5,799 bases of DNA from Veillonella sp. (GCA_022737715.1 JAIITD010000107.1:1-5799); one strand, 5' to 3'; positions 1-5,511 are shown, counted from the stretch's first letter. A program made the numbers and translations. Notes: generated by a model from the sequence alone, not told the origin.

Positions 1-366
1 GGCGCTTCCGGCGGTCACTCCGATACAGCAGCAGGTGCTAAATGCACAGTTATTACTTGCCCATTGATCCGTGGCCGCTTGCCAATGATCCGCGACAAAG
101 TAGCAACTGTAATTACACCAGGCTCCTCTGTTGACGTACTCGTTACTGAATACGGTATCGCAATCAACCCAGCTCGTACTGATTTGATTGAACGTTTCAA
201 AGATAGCAACTTGCCTATCTTCACAATTGAAGAATTACAACAATTAGCATTCGACTTAGTAGGTAAACCACAAGATATCCCTGTATCTGACAAAGACGAA
301 GACATCATCGCAATCGTAGAATACCGCGATGGTTCTATTATCGACGTGGTTCGCAAACCTCTATAA
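1..366 (+). CDS. citF: Citrate lyase alpha chain (citrate CoA-transferase subunit), C-terminal part only
   Basis: This is the last 121 codons of a gene that starts left of the window; the frame is open from base 1 to the TAA at 364-366. The visible protein begins GASGGHSDTAAGAK, the conserved glycine-rich segment of CitF, and continues with a hydrophobic strand, TPGSSVDVLVTEYGIAINPA (a family hallmark) and an acidic C-terminus. CitF proteins are usually about 500 residues, so roughly the last quarter is present. In the family, CitF transfers the acyl carrier protein from acetyl-ACP to citrate (EC 2.8.3.10) within the cytoplasmic CitDEF complex, which splits citrate into acetate and oxaloacetate during citrate fermentation. 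No cit gene follows; a strong terminator begins about 80 bases downstream, so citF seems to be the last gene of its operon. Any citD/citE partner would lie to the left and is not visible. Confidence 0.93.
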   Translation, partial: GASGGHSDTAAGAKCTVITCPLIRGRLPMIRDKVATVITPGSSVDVLVTEYGIAINPARTDLIERFKDSNLPIFTIEELQQLAFDLVGKPQDIPVSDKDEDIIAIVEYRDGSIIDVVRKPL

Positions 367-447
367 TTGAGTTGGTGATGTGGAGCACGGTTAGATACTG
401 TGCGGTTCCGCTGGTGGTATCACCATCCCACGCTGATTAAATAATAC

Positions 448-535
448 AAAGACCCTCTCCATGGTCCTAGGACTCACACATGCCTGAAGTTCCTCTACGG
501 ACCACGGAGAGGGTCTTTTGTCGTTAGTTTTATTT
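448..535 (+). terminator. Long-stem intrinsic terminator after citF
   Basis: The left arm at 448-467 (AAAGACCCTCTCCATGGTCC) pairs with the right arm at 499-518 over 20 positions with a single A·C mismatch. The loop of about 31 bases can form a weak AGGA/TCCT pairing. T-rich sequence follows at 515-519 and 527-537. The position 80 bases after the citF stop fits a terminator of the citrate lyase operon. The stem is much longer than a minimal intrinsic terminator needs. Confidence 0.85.
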
Positions 536-676
536 TTTACCTAGGGGATGGTGACGCCTTCAGCGGTACAGAGCAAGTGTTTATCGCGGTTCCGCACCAC
601 GAACTCTAGTATATCGGTAGTTGTACGCCTACATGATTGTAGCGGGTGCGGTATTCTACGGATTACGTTTGTGGGG

Positions 677-742
677 GCCCGATGATGATATTCTTGCGCG
701 TCCAGCTTACGGCTGAACATGGTTCGAATACCATCATCGGGC
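677..742. repeat. Long imperfect inverted repeat (17-bp stem) without a T-tract
   Basis: The left arm at 677-693 (GCCCGATGATGATATTC) pairs with the right arm at 726-742 (GAATACCATCATCGGGC) over 17 positions with one A·C mismatch. The 32-base loop contains a small CAGC-TTACG-GCTG hairpin. Neither side has a T-run, so a simple intrinsic terminator is not supported. In overall shape (long stem, one A·C mismatch, a roughly 31-32 base loop with an inner stem) it resembles the citF terminator upstream, but the arms are unrelated in sequence. Confidence 0.75.
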
Positions 743-790
743 TATATTTATAACAGTTATATCTTTTAAGTTGTTATGAAATATGGATTA

Positions 791-796
791 TATAAT
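791..796 (+). promoter_or_regulatory. Possible -10 box upstream of the remnant/cupin region
   Basis: A perfect TATAAT lies at 791-796 in AT-rich DNA. The only -35-like sequence nearby, TTGTTA at 771-776, is just 14 bases away, shorter than the usual 16-18. It could start a transcript crossing the gene remnant into the cupin gene about 340 bases downstream, or it may be chance in AT-rich sequence. Confidence 0.2.
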
Positions 797-821
797 ACTT
801 GTGGTACTAGTAATCATTTGA

Positions 822-1109
822 TATACTATAAATGAATGGTATGTTATATTTAGCTTTATCTTGCCTGATGTGCAGTATCACTTTCATGGCATGAATCCTG
901 ATGATGTAGTTATTCATGCATATAATATGTTGTATTTTATTTTAGAAAATGATAATCCTGTTGGTGATGGTGATACTATTAGCGGCCTAGAGAATGGGGA
1001 ATTGGATTCAAAAGTGCAATGGACATTGCCGTATGAGGATTCCCTAGTTCAACCGGTGAGAGCAGTGCTTGATGTAAATATGGGCGAATATGCATCGGGC
1101 ACTCGTTAG
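822..1109 (+). pseudogene. 5'-truncated remnant of an uncharacterised protein gene (C-terminal part)
   Basis: A frame of 95 codons runs from just after a TGA (819-821) to the TAG at 1107-1109. The only start-like codon early in the frame is the TTG at 861, but protein-like sequence extends upstream of it (NEWYVIFSFILPDVQYHFHG reads through 831-890) and no Shine-Dalgarno site precedes it. That suggests the surviving C-terminal end of a longer protein whose 5' part is gone, not an 82-residue gene. Conserved-looking pieces include the aromatic/His-rich PDVQYHFHG, an acidic NPDD, the GDGDTISG turn, and QWTLPYEDSLVQP followed by RAVLDVN near the end. My impression is of the C-terminus of an uncharacterised DUF4261-like family, but I cannot confirm this by eye. 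No signal peptide or membrane segment is visible. The cupin gene begins 28 bases after the stop. Confidence 0.55.
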
Positions 1110-1137
1110 TTGTTAATCGATGAAAGGTGTGAACATT

Positions 1138-1494
1138 ATGAGTAATCAACGTATTTTTGATATGGAACTTGTGAAAGTTGAGAGTTTGGAGAAAGCTGTT
1201 AGGACGCCATTTTATCAAACTGATTCCACAGGTGGTTCAGTTTGGGTTATTAAACCTGGTCAAACCTTACCAAAGCATTATCATCATAATTCTGATGATA
1301 TATGGGTTATATTGCAAGGGACAGGGGTGTTTTATCCAACGCCGGATACCGAGGTGCCTTTTACAAAGGGACAAGTTATAGTATCTAAAAAGGGTGAATG
1401 TCATGGTGCAAAAAATACTGGAACGGAAGATATTGTCTTTGTGAGTATCGTTGCTCCGGTGCCGTCTGATTATGATCCTGTTACTACTAATTAA
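1138..1494 (+). CDS. Small single-domain cupin protein
   Basis: The gene encodes a 118-residue soluble protein with a complete double-stranded beta-helix cupin core. Motif 1 is G41-(X5)-H47-Y-H49 with D54 and G61, so an Asp occupies the usual Glu ligand position. Motif 2 is G78-(X5)-K84-X-G86-(X2)-H89-(X3)-N93, with Lys replacing the usual Pro. H47, H49, D54 and H89 are likely metal ligands. I chose the ATG at 1138 because a GAAAGGTG Shine-Dalgarno at 1122-1129 sits 8 bases upstream; the in-frame ATG at 1120 overlaps that site and has none of its own. Single-domain cupins range from metal-dependent isomerases and dioxygenases to sugar- or ligand-binding proteins, so the substrate cannot be named. 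The gene stands alone, with a decayed gene before it and its own terminator plus a LysR relic after it. Confidence 0.85.
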   Translation: MSNQRIFDMELVKVESLEKAVRTPFYQTDSTGGSVWVIKPGQTLPKHYHHNSDDIWVILQGTGVFYPTPDTEVPFTKGQVIVSKKGECHGAKNTGTEDIVFVSIVAPVPSDYDPVTTN

Positions 1495-1498
1495 TATG

Positions 1499-1563
1499 AA
1501 AGTACTTTATAGTATTTTCTTATCTTGTGATAGAGATATATTCATACTATAAAGTGTTTTTTT
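1499..1563 (+). terminator. Intrinsic terminator of the cupin gene
   Basis: A perfect 12-bp inverted repeat (ACTTTATAGTAT at 1504-1515 with ATACTATAAAGT at 1544-1555) can be extended outward by wobble and A-T pairs. It is followed by a run of seven T at 1557-1563. The loop holds a small TATC/GATA stem. It starts within ten bases of the cupin stop codon. Confidence 0.88.
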
Positions 1564-1635
1564 AGGAGCGATAACAGAAAGTGGGTCACTAGTGAGGTAG
1601 AAGGACTCAAATTCTTTATGATTTGGTTTTATACA
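1561..1635 (-). pseudogene. Relic fragment of a LysR-type regulator gene
   Basis: These 75 bases align without gaps to 4923-4997 inside the intact lysR gene of this window; by hand count 62 of 75 bases are identical. On the - strand the fragment reads in the same frame as LysR codons 147-171, with no stop and only three residue changes (T148 to I, P152 to H, V169 to A). The other ten base differences are silent, mostly in third positions, as expected if the parent gene once evolved under selection as a protein. Similarity stops abruptly at 1635 (perhaps after a 1-base deletion) and on the other side merges into the T-run of the cupin terminator. The fragment lacks the HTH, the start and the rest of the effector domain, so it cannot encode a regulator. 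It is probably what remains of a deleted paralogous regulator gene once sited between the cupin and Bax-inhibitor genes. Confidence 0.8.
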
Positions 1636-1669
1636 ATGTGTTTTTATGGCGTTGAATAAGAATTTTTAG

Positions 1670-1675
1670 TATAAT
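1670..1675 (+). promoter_or_regulatory. Probable -10 box for the Bax-inhibitor-family gene
   Basis: A perfect TATAAT lies at 1670-1675, about 50 bases before the start codon. The -35 is unclear: TTGAAT at 1652-1657 is only 12 bases upstream, and the sequence at normal spacing (TGGCGT at 1647-1652) is poor. Confidence 0.4.
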
Positions 1676-1725
1676 ATATAGATAGATAACAAACTATATA
1701 AACTACAAATAGCAAGGAGGTTCTT

Positions 1726-2472
1726 ATGAATCCATATATGACACAAACGCCAAATGCTAATGATGTAGCATTGGTAGAAAGTATTGTATCTCAACGGTTA
1801 AAGGGCTCTATTTTATGGATGGTTGTTGGTTTATTGACCACATTGGGTATTGGTATTGCGACGCTAATGAATCCGTCATGGGCGCGCTTTGCAGCTAGCA
1901 ATTTTAATATTTTATTGATTGCAGAAGTAGCGGTGGTATTCTTGTTTAGCATGCGCACGTATAAGGCCAATGTTATGTCCCTATATGCGATGTTCTTCAT
2001 CTATAGTGCATTGAATGGCGTTACCTTATCACTTGTTTCGTTAGCATATGGCATCATGGAAGCTACTGTACCAGCATTGATTGGAGCATTGGCGTTCTTC
2101 GTTGCCTTTTCTATTGTAGGCCTTACAACTAAGAAGAATTTAGCCGGATTAACACCGTACTTAGTGGCTGCTATATTTGGCATGATTATCGTAAGTCTCG
2201 TGTTTATGGCAGCATCGTACTTTTCGATTCCCTATCTTAGCTCGATTAGCTATAGCACAATTAGTTTGATACTTGGCTACGTTGGGGTCGTGGTATTCTC
2301 CATATTTACAGCTGTTGATATGAACATGATTAAAAACAGCGTTACTCAATTGGCACTATCTGAAGATGAAACGATTTTAGATCGTATTGAAATTGCTGGT
2401 GCACTTAGCTTGTACCTCGATTTCATTAACTTGTTCTTATCCTTGTTACGCATCTTTGGTAACAGACGTTAA
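1726..2472 (+). CDS. Bax inhibitor-1/YccA family multi-pass membrane protein
   Basis: The gene encodes a 248-residue integral membrane protein of the BI-1/YccA (UPF0005, TMBIM-like) family. A short polar N-terminus is followed by about seven hydrophobic segments near residues 29-48, 61-76, 84-107, 113-132, 143-165, 175-197 and 226-244. The family signature is the end, GALSLYLDFINLFLSLLRIF (225-244), preceded by the FTAVD segment at 194-198. D198 and D232 sit where the pH-sensing aspartate pair of characterised bacterial relatives such as Bacillus YetJ would fall, although the spacing differs. Characterised members are pH-dependent calcium leak channels or modulators of membrane-protein turnover; which role applies here is not shown. 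The start is fixed by AAGGAGG at 1714-1720, five bases before the ATG. It appears monocistronic, with its own terminator. The length is normal and nothing is broken. Confidence 0.92.
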   Translation: MNPYMTQTPNANDVALVESIVSQRLKGSILWMVVGLLTTLGIGIATLMNPSWARFAASNFNILLIAEVAVVFLFSMRTYKANVMSLYAMFFIYSALNGVTLSLVSLAYGIMEATVPALIGALAFFVAFSIVGLTTKKNLAGLTPYLVAAIFGMIIVSLVFMAASYFSIPYLSSISYSTISLILGYVGVVVFSIFTAVDMNMIKNSVTQLALSEDETILDRIEIAGALSLYLDFINLFLSLLRIFGNRR

Positions 2473-2491
2473 TTTACGAATACTGTATGTG

Positions 2492-2557
2492 AAAGCACCT
2501 TATATACTGCTATAAATTTCGGTGGAGATTCTATATAGCAGATATAAGGTGCTTTTT
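2492..2557 (+). terminator. Intrinsic terminator of the Bax-inhibitor-family gene
   Basis: The left arm 2492-2514 pairs with 2534-2555: 14 perfect pairs starting AAAGCACC/GGTGCTTT, a one-base A bulge at 2506, then 8 more pairs ending CTGCTATA/TATAGCAG. The loop is about 19 bases, and five T follow at 2553-2557. It begins 20 bases after the stop codon. Confidence 0.88.
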
Positions 2558-2605
2558 GTATGCTACATATTCAAATTTATTATCTCTATATTCTATACAA
2601 TATCA

Positions 2606-2635
2606 TTGACAGAGGACATTTGTTTTTTTTAATAT
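2606..2635 (+). promoter_or_regulatory. Sigma-70-type promoter of the MFS transporter gene
   Basis: A perfect TTGACA at 2606-2611 is separated by 18 bases, including a run of eight T, from TAATAT at 2630-2635. The start codon is 39 bases further on. Overlapping alternatives for the -10 exist in the AT-rich stretch (TATATT at 2633, TATTAT at 2635), but these give longer spacers. Confidence 0.6.
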
Positions 2636-2674
2636 ATTATGGTAAGTATCATATAGTAAGTAGAAAGGATTCAT

Positions 2675-4003
2675 ATGAACTCATCATCTGTACCAGAGCC
2701 TCAAAGTGGGGCTATCGATTTCAAGGATTTTACAAGGCGCCGCATGTTGCATGTAATCCTACCATTATTTATTGTTTCTATTATTGCCTTTTTAGACCGC
2801 GTGAATATCGCTTATGCAGGTTTGACCATGAAGGAGAATTTACCATGGTTAACGCCAGAAGTATTTGGTATGGGCGCAGGTATTTTCTTTATTGGCTATG
2901 TTTTATTTGAAGTGCCGGCTTCACTGTTAGCGTCAAGATTCAATGCTATGCATTGGGTGGCGCGTATCATGTTTAGTTGGGGCATTGTTTGTGTCCTTAT
3001 GACAACAATGACGACAGAGTGGGAGTTCTTCTTATATCGATTCCTGTTAGGTTTATGTGAAGCGTCATTATATCCAGTTATTTATTCCTTATTAATACCT
3101 AATTGGTTTTTACCGAGAGAGCGGGCAAAAGCAATTTCCTTAATGCTTACATCTCTATTGTTCTCTAATATTATCGGTGGTCCATTAGCAGGTGTATTGC
3201 TCGATACGACCTTCTTTGGTTTACACGGATGGCGTACGTTGTTTATTGTAGAAGCAATACCAGCCGTTATCTTTGCTTTCATTTTTGCACTCTGGATGAA
3301 AGAAAAACCAGAAGAAGCCGCTTGGGTAACTGATGCAGAGAAAGAATATATCAAAGGAGAGCTTGCTAAGGAAGAAGCTGAAAAACAATCCGTAAAGAAA
3401 TACACAATTTGGCAAGCATTGAAAGATCCAAAGGTATTGCGATTAGCATTGATTTATTTCTTGTGGGTTATTGGATTCTGGGGATTCAGTTTCTGGATGC
3501 CACAAGTTCTTAAAAGCTTATCCGGATGGCCACCAAGTGTTGTAGCTTGGTCTATTGCCATTCCGATGAGTGCTGCCTTATTAGTACAAGTTTTCTGCGG
3601 CTACTCCTCAGAGAAACGAAACGAAAAACGGTGGCATGTGGCGACCACACTATTTGTTGGCACCATAGGTTTTATTGCCACACCACATAGTCCGTCACCT
3701 GAAATTAGCTTGTTATTCATCTGTTTAACGGCTGTAGGCGTATATGGCGGCATGGGGGTATGGTGGACAATGCCGACTACATTCCTATCTGGCGCTGCTG
3801 CAGCAGGTGCGATGGGCCTCATTAACTCATCTGGTAATATGGGTGGCTGGGTTGGACCATATATGCTCGGTTTCATCAATGGCCATACGGGTAGCTTTAC
3901 CATGGGTTATTATGTGATGGGCGCATGCATGTTCCTTGCAGGCCTTTTGGTATTAACATTGCCAAAATCTATGGAACACAAGGATGAAGAGATAGAATCC
4001 TAA
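2675..4003 (+). CDS. MFS transporter, anion:cation symporter (ACS) family
   Basis: This is a 442-residue inner-membrane permease of normal length with the two six-helix halves typical of the major facilitator superfamily. Features visible are a basic N-terminus (RRR at 21-23), the TM1 signature LDRVNIAYAGLTM (40-52), the loop IPNWFLPRERAKAISL (141-156), GWRTLFIVEAIPAV (185-198), a charged central loop (about 208-250) and the TM10-11 motif AAAAGAMGLINSSGNMGGW (374-392). These match the ACS group, whose members import organic anions such as tartrate, hexuronates, galactonate or phthalate with protons. An organic-acid substrate is likely, but which one cannot be read from the sequence. The ATG at 2675 is chosen for its GAAAGGA Shine-Dalgarno (2663-2669) and the promoter upstream. 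The gene is monocistronic and converges on the lysR operon. The citrate lyase gene is 2.3 kb away behind several terminators, so a link to citrate is speculative. Confidence 0.9.
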   Translation: MNSSSVPEPQSGAIDFKDFTRRRMLHVILPLFIVSIIAFLDRVNIAYAGLTMKENLPWLTPEVFGMGAGIFFIGYVLFEVPASLLASRFNAMHWVARIMFSWGIVCVLMTTMTTEWEFFLYRFLLGLCEASLYPVIYSLLIPNWFLPRERAKAISLMLTSLLFSNIIGGPLAGVLLDTTFFGLHGWRTLFIVEAIPAVIFAFIFALWMKEKPEEAAWVTDAEKEYIKGELAKEEAEKQSVKKYTIWQALKDPKVLRLALIYFLWVIGFWGFSFWMPQVLKSLSGWPPSVVAWSIAIPMSAALLVQVFCGYSSEKRNEKRWHVATTLFVGTIGFIATPHSPSPEISLLFICLTAVGVYGGMGVWWTMPTTFLSGAAAAGAMGLINSSGNMGGWVGPYMLGFINGHTGSFTMGYYVMGACMFLAGLLVLTLPKSMEHKDEEIES

Positions 4004-4028
4004 TCATATTGCTAGTTAGACTAACAAA

Positions 4029-4097
4029 AAAGAGCTATATCATTCATATACTCACTCATTGTGAGTGGATATGTTTGATATAGCTCTTTGTTTTATT
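4029..4097. terminator. Bidirectional terminator between the MFS gene and the lysR operon
   Basis: A perfect 14-bp inverted repeat, AAAGAGCTATATCA at 4029-4042 with TGATATAGCTCTTT at 4076-4089, surrounds inner CATAT/ATATG and CTCAC/GTGAG stems around 4045-4073, making a long, nearly continuous hairpin. On the + strand it is followed by TTTGTTTTATTTTTTT; on the - strand the stem leads into TTTTTTGTTAG. It lies between two converging units, 25 bases after the MFS stop and touching the end of the - strand gene, so it probably serves both. Confidence 0.88.
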
Positions 4098-4512
4098 TTT
4101 TTACATCTGGTACCTTGCCAGGATTCATGTCTAGGTTGAGATCTGTGGATTTTAACGGATTAGGATCTCCATCAGGAGAAATAACCTTGAGTTCTGGATG
4201 TAACCATTCCAATTGTTTGAGTTCCCAATCATATCTAGCACCATCATTTTGTAATTGGCGGATATATTTCTGTAGTTCCTCGATTTGATCGCTATGTTTA
4301 TTAGCCATGCCTTCTAAAATATATAGGCGTCCAGCTACACTGTCCACGGTTGAACCGTCGTGATCTTCATCGACGCGCCATTGTAGTTCCGATATTTGAA
4401 CTTGTTGAATGATAATGACGATGATGAGAACTATGATAACTGCCCACATGGGCGTTTCCTTAGCTTTCAAAAGGGCCCGCAATTTAGTTGCGAGCCCAGA
4501 TGGTTTGTTCAT
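4093..4512 (-). CDS. Small single-pass membrane protein with coiled-coil domain, coupled to lysR
   Basis: The gene encodes a 139-residue protein I cannot assign to a named family. A basic N-terminus (K3, K10, R12, K16, K18) precedes one strongly hydrophobic segment at about 22-35 (MWAVIIVLIIVIII), which predicts an N-inside, C-outside anchor. Residues 38-47 continue as a polar helix, followed by an acidic linker (48-57). A heptad-like region at about 59-104 (hydrophobics L63, L66, I77, L80, I84, L87, L98, L101) suggests a coiled coil and hence oligomerisation. The tail is rich in Pro, Asp and Lys. The ATG at 4512-4510 overlaps the lysR stop by one base (TAATG), and GGAGG at 4527-4523 inside lysR lies 10 bases upstream, so translational coupling is likely. 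A role alongside the regulator is inferred from this layout only. Confidence 0.82.
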   Translation of the reverse strand: MNKPSGLATKLRALLKAKETPMWAVIIVLIIVIIIQQVQISELQWRVDEDHDGSTVDSVAGRLYILEGMANKHSDQIEELQKYIRQLQNDGARYDWELKQLEWLHPELKVISPDGDPNPLKSTDLNLDMNPGKVPDVKK

Positions 4513-5435
4513 TATTTATGAGCCTCCAATTGTAGACCAGGTAATGGTAATTTGGAGTTTACGAAGTCTAACCACAAGCGAGAAGCGTGGGAGAGGTAGT
4601 GACCTTTTTTCCAGATTACATATAACGTATGAATGATTTCTGGAACGAGAGGTCGTACGACAACCTTGGACCCAACCTCTGTATTCTCGCCAACCTCAGG
4701 GCAGAGGCGAGATGGTAATAAGGCGATGGCAAGATCTGCACTTACTGTTTGTAGCATGAGGTCACGTTGGCTTGTTTCAAATACGATATGAGGTTGGAAC
4801 CCTGTATGTTTGCAAGCTTTAATGATTTCATCATGTAAATTGAAATCATCTTTGTGAAGTACGAAGGATTCATCTGAAAGCATATCCAATCGAATTTCTG
4901 GTTCCTTCGCAAGTGGGCTAGTTTTAGGAACGATAACGGATAATGGGTCAGATGTGAGATAGAAGGATTCAAATTCCTTAGGATTTGGTTTCGTACAGAT
5001 GATACCGATATCAATCAAACCTTCTTGTACACTAATTTCAACCTTCTTGGATCCTTGTTCATATAGCTCTAAATCGATTTGTGGATATACCTTTTTGAAT
5101 TCGCCTAAAAGTTGTGCAAAGATTGGCGCATCGGTAATAGGTGGGATACCAATTCGGATGGAACCTTGTTCCAAACGAAACTCGTTTTCAAAATCTGTTT
5201 TTAAATGTTCAAACATAAATACAACACGTTTTGCGTGTGTTAAAAAGATGGTACCTCCATCAGTGAGTTCTACGGATTTAGCATTACGCATGAAGAGAAC
5301 AACACCAAGTTCGTCTTCTAAGGCTTTAATTGTACGGCTAATCGCGGATTGTGAGATGTGTAAGTTTCTTGCTGCTTTACTAAAACTCTTTTGATCAGCC
5401 ACTTCTACGAAGTATTTTAAATGGTGGAAATCCAT
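4512..5435 (-). CDS. LysR-type transcriptional regulator
   Basis: The gene encodes a 307-residue protein of standard LysR length. The N-terminal winged helix-turn-helix reads MDFHHLKYFVEVADQKSFSK, with the helix-turn-helix at about 18-37 (SKAARNLHISQSAISRTIK) and LEDELGVVLFMR closing the domain. A linker helix (about 58-88) leads to the effector-binding domain from about 91 (GSIRIGIPPI), which has the periplasmic-binding-protein-like two-lobe pattern, for example FKKVYPQIDLELYEQG and GLIDIGII. Such proteins bind DNA as tetramers and switch target genes in response to a small molecule; the ligand is unknown. The ATG at 5435 is supported by AGGGGG about 6 bases upstream. It shares an operon with the small membrane protein. 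The MFS gene converges from the other side and is not a classic divergent target; a target to the right of the window is possible. Codons 147-171 have a decayed copy at 1561-1635. Confidence 0.93.
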   Translation of the reverse strand: MDFHHLKYFVEVADQKSFSKAARNLHISQSAISRTIKALEDELGVVLFMRNAKSVELTDGGTIFLTHAKRVVFMFEHLKTDFENEFRLEQGSIRIGIPPITDAPIFAQLLGEFKKVYPQIDLELYEQGSKKVEISVQEGLIDIGIICTKPNPKEFESFYLTSDPLSVIVPKTSPLAKEPEIRLDMLSDESFVLHKDDFNLHDEIIKACKHTGFQPHIVFETSQRDLMLQTVSADLAIALLPSRLCPEVGENTEVGSKVVVRPLVPEIIHTLYVIWKKGHYLSHASRLWLDFVNSKLPLPGLQLEAHK

Positions 5436-5496
5436 AACTAACCCCCTAATATATAAAAGATATTACAAACCAAATTTAAAAATTGATTTTGATAAA

Positions 5497-5511
5497 TGAG
5501 AATAATTATTA
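5497..5511. promoter_or_regulatory. Fur-box-like 7-1-7 sequence upstream of lysR
   Basis: TGAGAAT-A-ATTATTA matches the inverted-repeat Fur core TGATAAT-N-ATTATCA at 12 of 14 arm positions. It lies about 62 bases upstream of the lysR start. In AT-rich DNA such a match can arise by chance, and no iron-related gene is in view, so this is weak evidence. Confidence 0.22.

Larger units (their letters stand above)
367..821. other. 455-base gene-free region rich in inverted repeats
   Basis: No convincing coding frame is present here on either strand. The DNA from about 367 to 745 is more GC-rich than the flanks and holds many complementary segments: 385-391 with 397-403 (7 pairs, one G·T); 373-379 with 419-425 (TGGTGAT/ATCACCA); 420-429 with 545-554 (TCACCATCCC/GGGATGGTGA); 592-598 with 645-651 (CCGCACC/GGTGCGG) enclosing 629-633 with 638-642 (CTACA/TGTAG); 650-656 with 726-732 (GGTATTC/GAATACC); and the long hairpin 677-742. 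Some of these compete for the same bases. The citF terminator lies inside. From about 745 to 821 the DNA becomes AT-rich and structurally plain. A structured RNA, an attenuator-like leader or a decayed repeat element are all possible; I do not recognise a known RNA family. Confidence 0.5.

Noticed and set aside
404..520. T-box-like reading of GGTGGTATCACC followed by a terminator.
   Set aside because: The core TGGNACC of the T-box bulge is absent, there is no room for Stem I after citF, and no amino-acid-related gene follows.
677..743. Possible tRNA: complementary ends GCCCGAT/ATCGGGC and a GGTTCGAATACC stretch resembling a T-arm.
   Set aside because: The span is about 67 bases, the T-loop would have 6 or 8 bases instead of 7, no D-arm or anticodon arm of proper geometry can be drawn, and the ends are better explained by one continuous 17-bp hairpin.
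1120..1137. Upstream in-frame ATG as the cupin start (six extra residues).
   Set aside because: That ATG overlaps the GAAAGGTG Shine-Dalgarno that fits the ATG at 1138, and it has no site of its own.
979..1218. A 79-codon open frame on the - strand.
   Set aside because: It lies across the gene remnant and the cupin start, has no ribosome binding site and a low-complexity composition; it is a shadow of the + strand frames.
2560..2910. A 116-codon + strand frame overlapping the MFS gene start.
   Set aside because: It covers the terminator tail, the promoter and the first part of the MFS gene in another frame; composition and absence of a ribosome binding site mark it as a shadow.
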